From positions 1 through 37,734 of the forward strand of contig JABDBE010000026.1 in NCBI GenBank assembly GCA_013288805.1: a stretch of DNA of 37,734 nt, written 5' to 3'. Each line of letters opens with the position of its first letter. Position 1 is the stretch's first letter. This DNA comes from Acidobacteriota bacterium. Its GTDB lineage: Bacteria; Acidobacteriota; Terriglobia; Terriglobales; Acidobacteriaceae. The notes below the pieces were generated by a model. The model made no database searches. It worked only from the letters and a program-made list of their open reading frames with translations, and was not told the DNA's origin. Both the position numbers and the translations under genes were made by a program. Shown piece by piece: positions 24,290 through 31,332 of the stretch.

Positions 24290-24503
24290 ACCTCTCGCGC
24301 CCTTCCTTGAGTAGGCGCGTCTCAGCTTCGGGAACGGTGAACTCCGCCACTCCGCACTGTAGGCACACCGTGATCTTCGGGAATACCAGGACTCCTGGTT
24401 TGGTTACGTTTTTTATTCCGGCAGGATGAATCAGGACCTCTGAAGCTGAAGACCGCCGACTCGGCGGACCCACATGATCTGCAACACACGGCAAGCACCC
24501 CAA
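24276..24503 (-). CDS. Small zinc-ribbon protein
   Basis: A 75-residue protein with CLPC near the start and, after KPGVLVFPKITV, CLQCGVAEFTVPEAETRLL. The PGVxVFPKxxVCLxCGxxxFxVPE pattern is typical of tiny zinc-ribbon proteins I associate with Acidobacteriota. The start is probably the TTG at 24503, without a clear ribosome site. The N-terminal CxxC is followed by an unusual Pro/Ser/Arg-rich insert, so it may be partly degenerate. It overlaps the end of the receiver gene by 14 bases, tail to tail. Confidence 0.55.
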   Translation of the reverse strand: MGCLPCVADHVGPPSRRSSASEVLIHPAGIKNVTKPGVLVFPKITVCLQCGVAEFTVPEAETRLLKEGRERSTAA

Positions 24504-24583
24504 GTCACTGGCTGCGATCGTATCAGTTGTTTTTGTTCGACAGCGAACATATCGGCCAGTCCAGCCTTTGCTTTTCTGTCACG

Positions 24584-24919
24584 ATGAGTGACAACCCAGA
24601 AAAGTGGATCGAGTTGTACACGTCCGCTATGCTGGAGTTGAAGCATGCCCTCATGGCCGGGCGCATATTGGAAGCTCGTACCTCGATCGCCGCTCGAATC
24701 GAAAAGCTCCAAGGGATGCCCGGTTTGCACGAACGGGAACTACAAGCTCTCGCTGATGCTCTCTGCAACCTCCGAACACTCGAACGGATTGAGCTACACG
24801 CCAACGTAGAGCAACACGGTGAAGCAGTCCGAAATGCGCTGGAGAAGGTGGGAGTCCATCGCGCCGGTGATAGGACGACTCAAATCTGGCGACGACGTAA
24901 ACTGATCGACTTCCGCTAA
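24584..24919 (+). CDS. Small helical protein, paralogue of the gene at 21753
   Basis: A 111-residue helical protein. The core WIELYTSAMLELKHALMA, AARIEKLQ and HERELQALADALCNLR matches the protein at 21753-21986 in the same order, so both belong to one uncharacterised family. The C-terminus is extended and basic (RRRKLIDFR). The ATG at 24584 begins MSDNPEKW and is preferred to the upstream frame start at 24527. Function unknown. Confidence 0.6.
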   Translation: MSDNPEKWIELYTSAMLELKHALMAGRILEARTSIAARIEKLQGMPGLHERELQALADALCNLRTLERIELHANVEQHGEAVRNALEKVGVHRAGDRTTQIWRRRKLIDFR

Positions 24920-25229
24920 AGAAGCTACAACACACACCCTCCAGGGATCAATGAGTTCTATAAAAAGGAATGTCAAGAAAAAAGTTCTCCCTCGACCGGA
25001 GGCGAGATTTCTTTCTCGACATCCAGCCCACTGACTGTAAGTGCCCCCCGATTTCGCGGCGGGGTTTTGCTCTGGCTTTTTTGCCCTTCCCGTGGGTTTC
25101 ATCTTCCGGGGTGACGACGCCAATCGGGTCTTGAAACTGGGCAAGCGCACCTTGGTCTTGGAGTGTCAACCATGGTTCTATCGGAGGCTCGTGGCCTATC
25201 GCTATTTCTGGTTATCCGAGGCGGCATAA
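24920..25229. other. Gap before the IS element; no convincing gene
   Basis: Short frames exist on both strands, but none shows a recognisable domain. It contains the terminator-like hairpin listed below and a second T6 run at 25077-25082. This was probably the intergenic DNA into which the IS element inserted. Confidence 0.4.
25046..25068 (+). terminator. Terminator-like hairpin CCCCG/CGGGG with T4
   Basis: CCCCG at 25046-25050 and CGGGG at 25060-25064 pair around a 9-base loop that itself can form CCG/CGG-type contacts, followed by TTTT and, further on, TTTTTT. It could end the transcript of the helical-protein gene that stops at 24919, about 125 bases upstream. The stem is short, so confidence is modest. 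Confidence 0.35.
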
Positions 25230-25297
25230 CGTGTAATGGGTGACTCGGTGCCGAAGCACACAGGGCCGATCTCATTGACTGATACTCACCTCGAACC

Positions 25298-25373
25298 GAG
25301 CGTCTCGAGAACCCGACCGACCACCATCCGAGAGAATCACCGGAGATGGAAAGGTCTCTTACCAGAGACGCTC
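25298..25373 (-). other. Competing inverted repeats in the 3' non-coding end of the IS110 element
   Basis: GAGCGTCTC at 25298-25306 is perfectly complementary in inverted form to GAGACGCTC at 25365-25373, which overlaps the transposase stop. The latter arm also belongs to a local hairpin GTCTCT-TACC-AGAGAC at 25354-25369, so the two structures exclude each other. This is where IS1111-like members carry a guide RNA; alternatively it is a terminator or a translation switch. Function inferred. Confidence 0.4.
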
Positions 25374-26439
25374 AAGCGGCTTGCCGATGCAATTGTTGGG
25401 CGTCGAAACTGACTCCTTTCTTCCAAATGGTTAAGGTGATCGCGGCAATCTTTCGTGCCAGGGTGAGACGGGCCATCGTCGGCCGCATTCCTTTTTCAAC
25501 CAGAGCCGTATAGAAATCGCGCAGCGGTCCGGGCTGAGTGCTGGCCGAGAGAGCCGCACCCTTGAACAGATTCTTCAGATCGTGATTATGGTTGTCATTC
25601 AGACCGCGCACCGTGATGCGTTCCCGGTTTCGTTGGATCTTCCCTCGGACATAGCGATACTCGCCGCTGTCGTGCGTCTCGATCGCAAAACCGCTGTAAG
25701 CCCACAGTTGGCGCTTGGTACGAAAACGGTGCGGTGTTTGCAGCAGGGCTACCAGCAAGGCGGCTCGAATCGGACCGATCGCAGGAATCTGCTGCAGCCT
25801 TTTCACGGCATCATGTCTGCGACTCTCTCGCAGCAGGTCGCGTCGCGCCTCCTGCCGCACCGGTTGCAGTAGATCCAGTTGCTGATACAACCGTTCCGCT
25901 CGCCGACGAACTCCAGGTTGCGGGATCTTCGCCAACCACTCCGCACGATGCCGCGGGGCATAGACCGTGGTTCCGCTGCAGGGAATGGCCCAGCTGCGGT
26001 ACAGCGCTTTGATCCGACTCATCACGCGTGTGACATCTTTCGTCAGCGTCTGATAGCTGCGCCCCAACTCCTTCAAGGTGCGCACCCCGTGCTCTCCGTG
26101 GTACACCGAATGGAGTTGGTTGCCGCGTAACAACTCGGCCAGCTTACGGGCATCAATCCGGTCACTCTTGCTGCCATCTTTCAGCAGCGCGTTCTTTCGC
26201 GGATCGCAAACCACGAGCTGGGCGACGTGCGGTTTCAGCAGATCATGTAACCAGGCGGCAGCAGTTCCTTCTTCAAAGGTGACCGACACCGTTCCGCGTA
26301 GCCCATGGACGAACTCTAGAATCGTGTCCGCCTTCGTCTCCAGAATGCATTCCATGATCAGCTTGCCCTTGCCATCCATCACCGCGACCGAGATCGTTGC
26401 CTGGTGAACGTCCATGCAAATATACTTTTCTTGGTTCAT
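25372..26439 (-). CDS. IS110-family transposase (DEDD)
   Basis: A 355-residue transposase. The N-terminal RuvC-like DEDD domain has D10 (CMDVHQATISVAV), E56/E57 (TFEEGTAAAW), and D93/D96 (KSDRIDARKLAELL). The C-terminal Tnp20 domain has the helix-hairpin-helix QIPAIGPIRAALLVALL and a conserved serine S249 in LWAYSGFAI, the likely nucleophile in this family. Both domains look intact with no frameshift, so the element may be active. The ATG at 26439 follows AAAAGGAGCG and is preferred to the upstream start at 26475. Members of this subgroup are common in Acidobacteriota. Confidence 0.92.
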   Translation of the reverse strand: MNQEKYICMDVHQATISVAVMDGKGKLIMECILETKADTILEFVHGLRGTVSVTFEEGTAAAWLHDLLKPHVAQLVVCDPRKNALLKDGSKSDRIDARKLAELLRGNQLHSVYHGEHGVRTLKELGRSYQTLTKDVTRVMSRIKALYRSWAIPCSGTTVYAPRHRAEWLAKIPQPGVRRRAERLYQQLDLLQPVRQEARRDLLRESRRHDAVKRLQQIPAIGPIRAALLVALLQTPHRFRTKRQLWAYSGFAIETHDSGEYRYVRGKIQRNRERITVRGLNDNHNHDLKNLFKGAALSASTQPGPLRDFYTALVEKGMRPTMARLTLARKIAAITLTIWKKGVSFDAQQLHRQAA

Positions 26440-26522
26440 AACGGCGCTCCTTTTGGTAAGTGGTGATCCGAACAATCACAACCTACCGTAAAGTGGGCGC
26501 CTTTTTATATTGCGTGTAATGG

Positions 26523-26781
26523 CGAACTGGCGAGGCTTCAGCAAAGGAAAAGCCCCGTCCAGAATGAGTCTGGCCGAGGGTTTAACTTAAAGGAAGGAAC
26601 GATACCAATCTAGATGGCGTTTGGTCTACCGAATACTGTCAAAAGTTACAGCAACAAGCCGTTCACGAACCACTCGGACTCGCGCATACTCCGTTGCTAC
26701 AGCCGCGCCGACCCGACCGCAAATCTGCGAATCGGCGCGACTCAAATCATTTTTCGAATCGTCCATTACAAGCCAGCACCG
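26523..26781. other. Gap between the IS element and the DUF892 gene
   Basis: About 260 bases without a gene; only the hairpin at 26553-26580 stands out. It is the 3' flank of the DUF892 gene on the minus strand. Confidence 0.4.
26553..26580 (-). terminator. Terminator-like hairpin downstream of the DUF892 gene
   Basis: On the minus strand CCAGA-CTCAT-TCTGG forms a perfect 5-bp stem, extended by CCC and GGGG with a small bulge and followed by CTTTTCC. It lies about 200 bases after the DUF892 stop, which is far for a dedicated terminator, so the call is weak. Confidence 0.3.
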
Positions 26782-27297
26782 CTAGGCGGCTACTCTCTCG
26801 CCTATTTTCTTGGCCACCTTGGTCTCGATGACGTTCCGAATCAGGCGCCGCGTTCGTTCCACAAACGCGAGTTTGTCTGCCAAGCAGCTTTCAAGCAGGA
26901 CGCCAACGCCATAGTGGCCGGTTATATCGGCTGCCGCAACCAAAGCCACATACTCCGCAATGCGGAGGTGAGCCAGGTGTGTGGCCTTTGCCAGGATGAA
27001 GAGGTGTCTCGCAGTTGGGTTTTGTATCTCGGCGAGCTCCCTGCGAAAATCCTCGATAAAGACTTCCTGGAATTGCGAGTTGACCTTAACCGGTTGTTCG
27101 CCAATCAGCTTGAAGCACTGGTCCAGAGTGGCAAGGACTTTCTCTGAGATGAAAGCCCTTGATTCCAGGGCTTCTTTTATATCTGGGTTCTCGGCGACCT
27201 TGCTAATTTCCTGATAGATCTTTGTACTCCGCTCCGTTCCCTGTCGGAGACCGCTAAGCAACTGAACAAACAACTCTTTTGGATCGTTAACGGGCAT
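26782..27297 (-). CDS. DUF892 (YciE/YciF) ferritin-like protein
   Basis: A 171-residue all-helical protein of the DUF892 ferritin-like family: opening NDPKELFVQLLSGLRQGTERSTKIYQEISKVAENPDIKEALESR, an Asp/Glu/His-rich middle (EDFRRELAEIQNP, KATHLAHLRIAEYVAL) and a final basic helix. The family is linked to stress responses and may bind a di-iron centre, but its activity is not defined. It starts at ATG 27297 with AAGGAG eight bases upstream. It stands alone beside the IS element. Confidence 0.85.
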   Translation of the reverse strand: MPVNDPKELFVQLLSGLRQGTERSTKIYQEISKVAENPDIKEALESRAFISEKVLATLDQCFKLIGEQPVKVNSQFQEVFIEDFRRELAEIQNPTARHLFILAKATHLAHLRIAEYVALVAAADITGHYGVGVLLESCLADKLAFVERTRRLIRNVIETKVAKKIGERVAA

Positions 27298-27680
27298 GAT
27301 TAATCTCCTTATGTGATTTTAGTTAGTGTTCGGTAAGTTATTGTTTGGTCGGGAAAATTGATGATTGGTACCAAGTTGAGCGTCGCAATTCCGTGAGCGC
27401 CCATGACCTGCCCAGAGTAGGCGTGGTCTGTTGCCTCAGCAACTGGCAGAACTGACAGTAATGGGGAGGTGCGGTCTGCTGGTCAACTCGTTTCTGCCTG
27501 CCAGTTTGCCTTCTGCCGTTGAATAATGTCTTAACCAGGTCATTACACTCAAAATACCCCCGGATGACCTGGCACACCGGCATCCGCCGCACGAATCACG
27601 ATCCGAACACTTAAACTATCGCTTTAAGTGTTGCCAGTTTAAGCTCCCTGGCCGACCAACTCATTGATGGTCATCTATTT
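27298..27680. other. Non-coding stretch upstream of the DUF892 gene
   Basis: About 380 bases with no convincing gene. The first 60 bases upstream of the DUF892 start are A+T-rich and should hold its promoter. A perfect 10-bp inverted repeat at 27606-27632 is listed separately. Confidence 0.45.
27606..27632. repeat. Perfect 10-bp inverted repeat AACACTTAAA / TTTAAGTGTT
   Basis: The two arms at 27606-27615 and 27623-27632 surround a 7-base loop CTATCGC. It is A+T-rich, lies between divergent genes (DUF892 and the small plus-strand gene at 27681) and so could be an operator; an end of a lost mobile element is the alternative. Confidence 0.5.
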
Positions 27681-27959
27681 GTGATCTCTTCGGTCACAGC
27701 GGCGTCCTACCCAATCCATGCCAGCATTCAGCAGCCCGATACGGCCTACAAGAAGATTCTCGGCAACCGTCGCAACCCGTTGCGCCTGCGTTTGGCTGCC
27801 CTAAAGGCGATGTCGCGCCCGCCGCTGATGTTCCTCATGCGGATCGAGCGCGACCCCGCGACTCCAGATAAACTCCGGTTTGCAATCGTGCAGAGGCGTG
27901 AGTTGGAAACGCTAATAAGAAAGGTGAAGTCAAGCGATGTCGAGATGGGACCCAGGTGA
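27681..27959 (+). CDS. Small hypothetical protein, possibly conserved
   Basis: A frame of 92 residues starting at a GTG. The central and C-terminal part is protein-like and basic: AYKKILGNRRNPLRLRLAAL, KAMSRPPLMFLMRIERDPATP and KLRFAIVQRRELETL, which looks like a short helical repeat unit. The first 20 residues look unlike it and the real start is uncertain; it may be a remnant of a larger protein. It converges with the recombinase relic. Function unknown. Confidence 0.45.
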   Translation: MISSVTAASYPIHASIQQPDTAYKKILGNRRNPLRLRLAALKAMSRPPLMFLMRIERDPATPDKLRFAIVQRRELETLIRKVKSSDVEMGPR

Positions 27960-27969
27960 CAAGAGGATA

Positions 27970-28179
27970 CTACTGCAACAGATCGCCGATGATAAACGTC
28001 GGCCAGCACATGAGCGTGAAGCAGGCTTCTTGGTCGGACACAGCAACGTACTTCATCGTTGACGAAATCGCTGCATGACCCAGATACGTCTTGACCTTCG
28101 CGAGATTGACATTCTGCCGCACCAGATGAGACGCAATGCTGTGCTTGAGTACGTGCGGATGACGCTTGGTCGCTGGCAA
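27970..28179 (-). pseudogene. C-terminal remnant of a tyrosine recombinase (phage integrase)
   Basis: The minus strand encodes RHPHVLKHSIASHLVRQNVNLAKVKTYLGH and AISSTMKYVAVSDQ, the last part of a tyrosine recombinase catalytic domain: HxLKH (second box), LGH and the nucleophile tyrosine in MKYV. The N-terminal arm-binding and first catalytic Arg regions are missing. Its upstream end abuts an AAA-ATPase remnant in another frame. It is the trace of an integrated phage or island. Confidence 0.75.
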
Positions 28180-28496
28180 TCAATTCGATTTCGAGTGTAT
28201 TTATCGCATCGCGGCAGTTGTTCTTGGCGTCCTTGACGATGCGCGCGAAGTTGGGTGGAGGTGCATTCCCAGCCTCTTGCGCCCAGATGAATGCCAGCAG
28301 CTCAACGATCTTCGGTGCCATTCCCTCTTTCGAGAATGGCAGCATCTTCACCCTAGACATGAAGCGATCCTCCAAACCATCAGTCGAATTACCCGTGAAA
28401 ATGAAAATCGTGTTTGGGGGGAAGCCCGGTCGCATCGAGCAAGCTCAAGAACGCGAGCTGCGCTGGACCCGACATTCGGTCGGCTACAAGAACGTC
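28170..28496 (-). pseudogene. AAA-ATPase remnant with a homopolymer frameshift
   Basis: Two frames on the minus strand join into a clamp-loader-like AAA sequence: DVLVADRMSGPAQLAFLSLLDATGLPP in one, then NTIFIFTGNSTDGLEDRFMSRV and LPFSKEGMAPKIVELLAFIW in the other. The break is at a run of six G (28416-28421 on the plus strand); five would restore the frame. The N-terminal Walker A part is missing (a stop lies just upstream) and the C-terminus ends where the recombinase remnant begins. The Walker B region (VLVADRMS) seems to have lost its acidic pair. A dead gene. Confidence 0.65.
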
Positions 28497-28547
28497 ACAG
28501 CATTAGCGGGCGCTGGTCGAGCTAGTTAGCATTCCTTCAGGAACGCC

Positions 28548-28688
28548 GTGTTGTGTGCTGACTGCGATACCGTCATCGACAGCCCGCATGATGAGTGCCT
28601 AGTTTGCGGGAGCCGCTCACTGTTCAATATCTCTCGGGCACTAGGCGGAATGCTGCCCGGCAAGCGCCACTCTCGTCGATACGACTAG
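28548..28688 (+). CDS. Tiny zinc-ribbon protein (two CxxC)
   Basis: A 46-residue protein starting at GTG 28548 with AGGAA about five bases upstream: VLCADCDTVIDSPHDECLVCGSRSLFNISRALGGMLPG then basic HSRRYD and TAG. The two CxxC knuckles 12 residues apart form a rubredoxin-like zinc ribbon. Short proteins of this form are known to me as uncharacterised small genes of Acidobacteriota. It lies just upstream and divergent of the AAA relic, in degraded mobile DNA. Function unknown. Confidence 0.6.
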   Translation: MLCADCDTVIDSPHDECLVCGSRSLFNISRALGGMLPGKRHSRRYD

Positions 28689-29123
28689 CCGACCAGTTAC
28701 CTCGCGTCTTGTACTGAGGTTTCCGAGACGTGCCAGAGTCCGCCCGGTATCTGCCCTGGCTAGTTCAAGCCGAATTCAAGGATGCTTGTTCGACCAGCTT
28801 TCTGCGGTCAGTTCGATGATGCGAAGGCATGGGGTTGTAAGTGGCGGTAACGTCAGGTGTTCCTGCTTGCGGTCTCAACGGCTGAATCGGGTTCGGTGCT
28901 GCATCCTTTATTACTAGACGTTCGAGGATTCTCTAGTACCTGTCCGCAGCGCTTCGAAGCGCAGCATGTCAGCAGCTGCCCGCAGAAAGATCGCCGCGTT
29001 TCAACGCGCACGTTGGGCGAAAATAAAAGCTCAACAGAGGAAGGCTGCGTAGTCGGCAACTGCAGCTCCAATGGCCGGGCGAAACCGTTCTCCGCGACGC
29101 CGGGACATTTGACGGGCGTTACA
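28689..29123. other. No convincing feature
   Basis: About 435 bases with open frames on both strands but no recognisable protein, repeat or RNA gene. It may be decayed coding sequence. Confidence 0.4.
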
Positions 29124-29312
29124 ATGAGGCTAATGAAACGTACCCGCTTCGGGCCGGGCCAAGAGCCAAAAGTCCTGACCTCGATTTCCGAAGAATGCAA
29201 GGGCGGGATGTGTGAGAGTTGCCCCGGCATCTTTGAGCAAGACGAGTATCCCGACGAATCAATCTTCTGCGTTCACGACTGCCACAGGAAACGTAATCAG
29301 GACGGAGAATGA
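29124..29312 (+). CDS. Tiny Cys-rich protein (CxxxxCxxCPG)
   Basis: A 62-residue protein starting at ATG 29124. After a basic start (MRLMKRTRFGP) it has ECKGGMCESCPGIF and SIFCVHDCHRK, five cysteines and two histidines that could bind one or two metal ions. The frame is open far upstream, but the earlier part has no protein character. Similar short proteins appear in Acidobacteriota. Function unknown. Confidence 0.55.
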   Translation: MRLMKRTRFGPGQEPKVLTSISEECKGGMCESCPGIFEQDEYPDESIFCVHDCHRKRNQDGE

Positions 29313-29509
29313 CCCATCTTGGATCATCGATAATCCTTTGATAAGGCGGGCCCGGGGGTTAAGGGTCGCGGCGAGTAAATTGCGGTGCCATGACCCCGCG
29401 AAGAGTGCATTCCTCAAACCAGTCCGACCGTTCGGAGTTGGTAATACGGTGTGTAGGGTATGGAACAACATCGCGTCCGGTGTCATGATTCGTGACACCG
29501 GGGCATCGC

Positions 29510-29692
29510 ATGAGCTTAGACAGGCGAATCCGTGAACTCTGCGCTCAGGCTGTCGCGGCGAAGGACCCGGATGCCGTGCGGGCTATTATGGCCGAACTAA
29601 GGGATGCGCTCCGTGAGCAAAACGAGGACCTACAACGTATCCTCGCCGAATATCCGTTCCTGCTCGATGACATCGGAAAGCCAGCAGCTTAA
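29510..29692 (+). CDS. Small helical protein of unknown function
   Basis: A 60-residue helical protein: MSLDRRIRELCAQAVAAKDPDAVRAIMAELRDALREQNEDLQRIL, then AEYPFLLDD. The pattern IRxLCAxAVAAxDP...ELRxALxE is typical of a tiny acidobacterial protein family with no known role. The frame is open six codons upstream (29492), but MSLDRR is the better start. It stands between relics. Confidence 0.6.
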   Translation: MSLDRRIRELCAQAVAAKDPDAVRAIMAELRDALREQNEDLQRILAEYPFLLDDIGKPAA

Positions 29693-29781
29693 GGGTTGCG
29701 TAACCGGGAATCTCAGCTAGGAAATCTCTTGTGGACCGCTTTCCCGACCGGGCGCGAAACCGTTTGCCGCACCCAGGTTTT

Positions 29782-30543
29782 CTACTCCAATCTCCAAGGA
29801 GACCGCTCCGGCCACTGACGCAGCGCCTCGGTTGCCCACGAAGTAGATTTATCCGTATAACATGAGGTGCATGGGTTAGCAATTCCGTACTTCTCCGTCA
29901 TCTCGGGCGTTACGAATTTGAACGTGTGAGCGTGGACTCTCACGTCCGCGATAGTTGTCTCGATCTGCGGCATGTGGCAGGCGATGCATTGGCTTCCAGC
30001 GCTACCGTCTTCGTGATGAGTGTGCTCTTCGAGTGTGGCGGTTCGGGGTCCGTTAGGCGACAAGGGGGCGTGGCAGTCCAAACATATCTTGTCTGCTGGT
30101 TTTCTTAGTTGAGCGTAGTTGTCCGTGCCATGCGCGTCGTGGCAACTAAAGCAGGCAATTCCGCGACGATACATGACACTTTGCACGAAGTCGTTGCCTT
30201 GCATGCGATTCTTGTGCGCTGTGCCCTCGGGGAAATGCGTAAAACTAGTTACGCCCAGCGTATGATCCTCTAATTTCCAGAAATCTTGCAGCCTTAATCC
30301 CACCCGATACCCCACAGGCCAGTCGTAATACTTACCTTCGATGGGAATCGTCAGCGGGCGACCTTGCGAATGACACTCAATACAGGTGTCTTCGACTTCC
30401 GTAAGGTCCCGTCCGTCCGAACCTCGGTCTTTAAGACTGCGCAAAGGTTTTCGCCTGCGCAGGAAATCAGATCTGCTTTCACGCCCTAATTCCTGAGCAA
30501 CGACCTCAATCTCGTGCTTCCCGGCTCCCTTTTCGGCAGCCAG
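29782..30543 (-). pseudogene. 5'-truncated multihaem cytochrome c with one broken haem motif
   Basis: The minus-strand frame is open from a TAG at 30546 to 29782 (about 253 residues) but has no good start; only a TTG at 30444 could serve. It encodes four CxxCH haem sites (CIECH, CFSCH, CLDCH, CIACH) and a fifth CTSCY in which the His ligand is lost, followed by the usual end TDKSTSWATEALRQWPE. There is no signal peptide, so haem could not be attached in the periplasm. The 5' end is cut right behind the next gene (its stop is at 30550), which suggests a deletion. Originally a periplasmic electron carrier of the cytochrome c554/NrfB-like type. Confidence 0.75.
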
Positions 30544-30549
30544 CTATCG

Positions 30550-31062
30550 TTAGTACTCGATCTGGACGCTGGTGAAGTTGACCCCGTCGTTGTCCGGCAC
30601 CACCACAACCACATAGTATTGGTTCTCCTTGTTGACGATGGTGGGATTCGTGATTGTCGTGGTCGTAAAACACTGGGTTTGGTTGGAGGCGCCGGAGCTT
30701 TGGATGCTCGCCATGGGGACCGCTGACGGGAACCCCGAAGACGCTGTAAGAGGAACGCTGTCTAACGTCGCTGTAATTGAGGAGCCCACCTCATTGAAAT
30801 TGCCGCAGAGGGTGAGCGCCGCCACGACCGTTTGCCCGGGAAGCGCCACGTTGGCCACCCATGTCCCTTGGGCGTTGGCAAGGAACCCAAGAGCGGGATC
30901 GAATGTAGCTTGAGGGCAGCCCCCTTGCGCAGCATTTACACAAATGAATGCTGCTCCTGTGAGATTCAACCTCTGCCCCTTGACCGGGGCGGCGGATGCA
31001 GTTTGAAGGGACAGAACCAACGACAAGAATCCAACTACTACACAACCAATGCAGTGTTTCAT
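30550..31062 (-). CDS. Secreted hypothetical protein
   Basis: A 170-residue exported protein: signal peptide MKHCIGCVVVGFLSLVLSLQTASA, then a beta-rich, Thr/Ser/Val-rich mature part with cysteines at CVNAAQGGC, TLCG and TQC and an ending VVVPDNDGVNFTSVQIEY. AAAAGGAG precedes the ATG at good spacing. Its upstream DNA shares a nearly identical block with that of the gene at 31333-32529, so the two are probably controlled together. No named family is recognised; surface or extracellular location is likely. Confidence 0.75.
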   Translation of the reverse strand: MKHCIGCVVVGFLSLVLSLQTASAAPVKGQRLNLTGAAFICVNAAQGGCPQATFDPALGFLANAQGTWVANVALPGQTVVAALTLCGNFNEVGSSITATLDSVPLTASSGFPSAVPMASIQSSGASNQTQCFTTTTITNPTIVNKENQYYVVVVVPDNDGVNFTSVQIEY

Positions 31063-31112
31063 AGAAGTATCTCCTTTTAGAAATTTTGCGAACTTTGGGT
31101 TGGCCGCTATCT

Positions 31113-31162
31113 GATCTAAACTCGGCCTCTATCTAGTAACGCGAAGAAACGATCAAAAAAGG
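31113..31162 (-). promoter_or_regulatory. Shared promoter-like element, copy 1
   Basis: On the minus strand CCTTT, seven bases, GTTTCTTCGCGTTAC, TAGATAG and CCGAGTTTAGATC stand in order, ending 51 bases before the ATG at 31062. Copy 2 at 32610-32659 has the same parts at the same spacings apart from one base. A -35-like CCTTT and a -10-like CGTTAC of an ECF sigma promoter are suggested; the neighbouring ECF gene is the obvious candidate. Inference. Confidence 0.55.
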
Positions 31163-31267
31163 CTCACTTTTTTGTAGCGGCCGACGGTTCGGTTTTGGGC
31201 ACCAGCAGTTGTCCGAATTGGGTTGGTAGTTCCGATACTAGGCAGGACACGGCGTTGTGGAGAAGAT

Positions 31268-31291
31268 GCCGGGCAGAATCTTCTGCCCGGC
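31268..31291 (-). terminator. Strong GC-rich hairpin after the tail-fibre-like gene
   Basis: GCCGGGCAGA and TCTGCCCGGC form a perfect 10-bp stem with loop ATCT, 42 bases after the stop of the gene ending at 31333. Only a weak T-rich tail (ATCTTCT) follows on the minus strand. It probably ends or stabilises that mRNA. Confidence 0.55.
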
Positions 31292-31332
31292 CACATGGTG
31301 TTTGCCTATGCCACCAACAACTTGCTCGCAGG

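Larger units (their letters stand above)
25230..26522 (-). mobile_element. IS110-family insertion sequence, about 1.28 kb
   Basis: A single transposase gene flanked by short non-coding ends. The 10-base sequence CGTGTAATGG occurs at 25230-25239 and again at 26513-26522, one on each side, and is proposed here as the boundary or duplicated core. IS110-family elements normally lack long terminal inverted repeats and use an element-encoded guide RNA (bridge or seek RNA) in a non-coding end. The 3' end (25240-25371) holds paired hairpin elements, listed separately. The exact ends are inferred from the repeat only. Confidence 0.6.

Noticed and set aside
25041-25229. Plus-strand 62-codon frame and opposing minus-strand frames (24948-25169, 24794-25150)
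   Set aside because: None shows a recognisable domain or a good ribosome site, and they overlap each other; coding status undecided, so left out.
27338-27592. Minus-strand 84-codon frame
   Set aside because: No protein-like features; rich in Gln, Thr and Arg without a motif.
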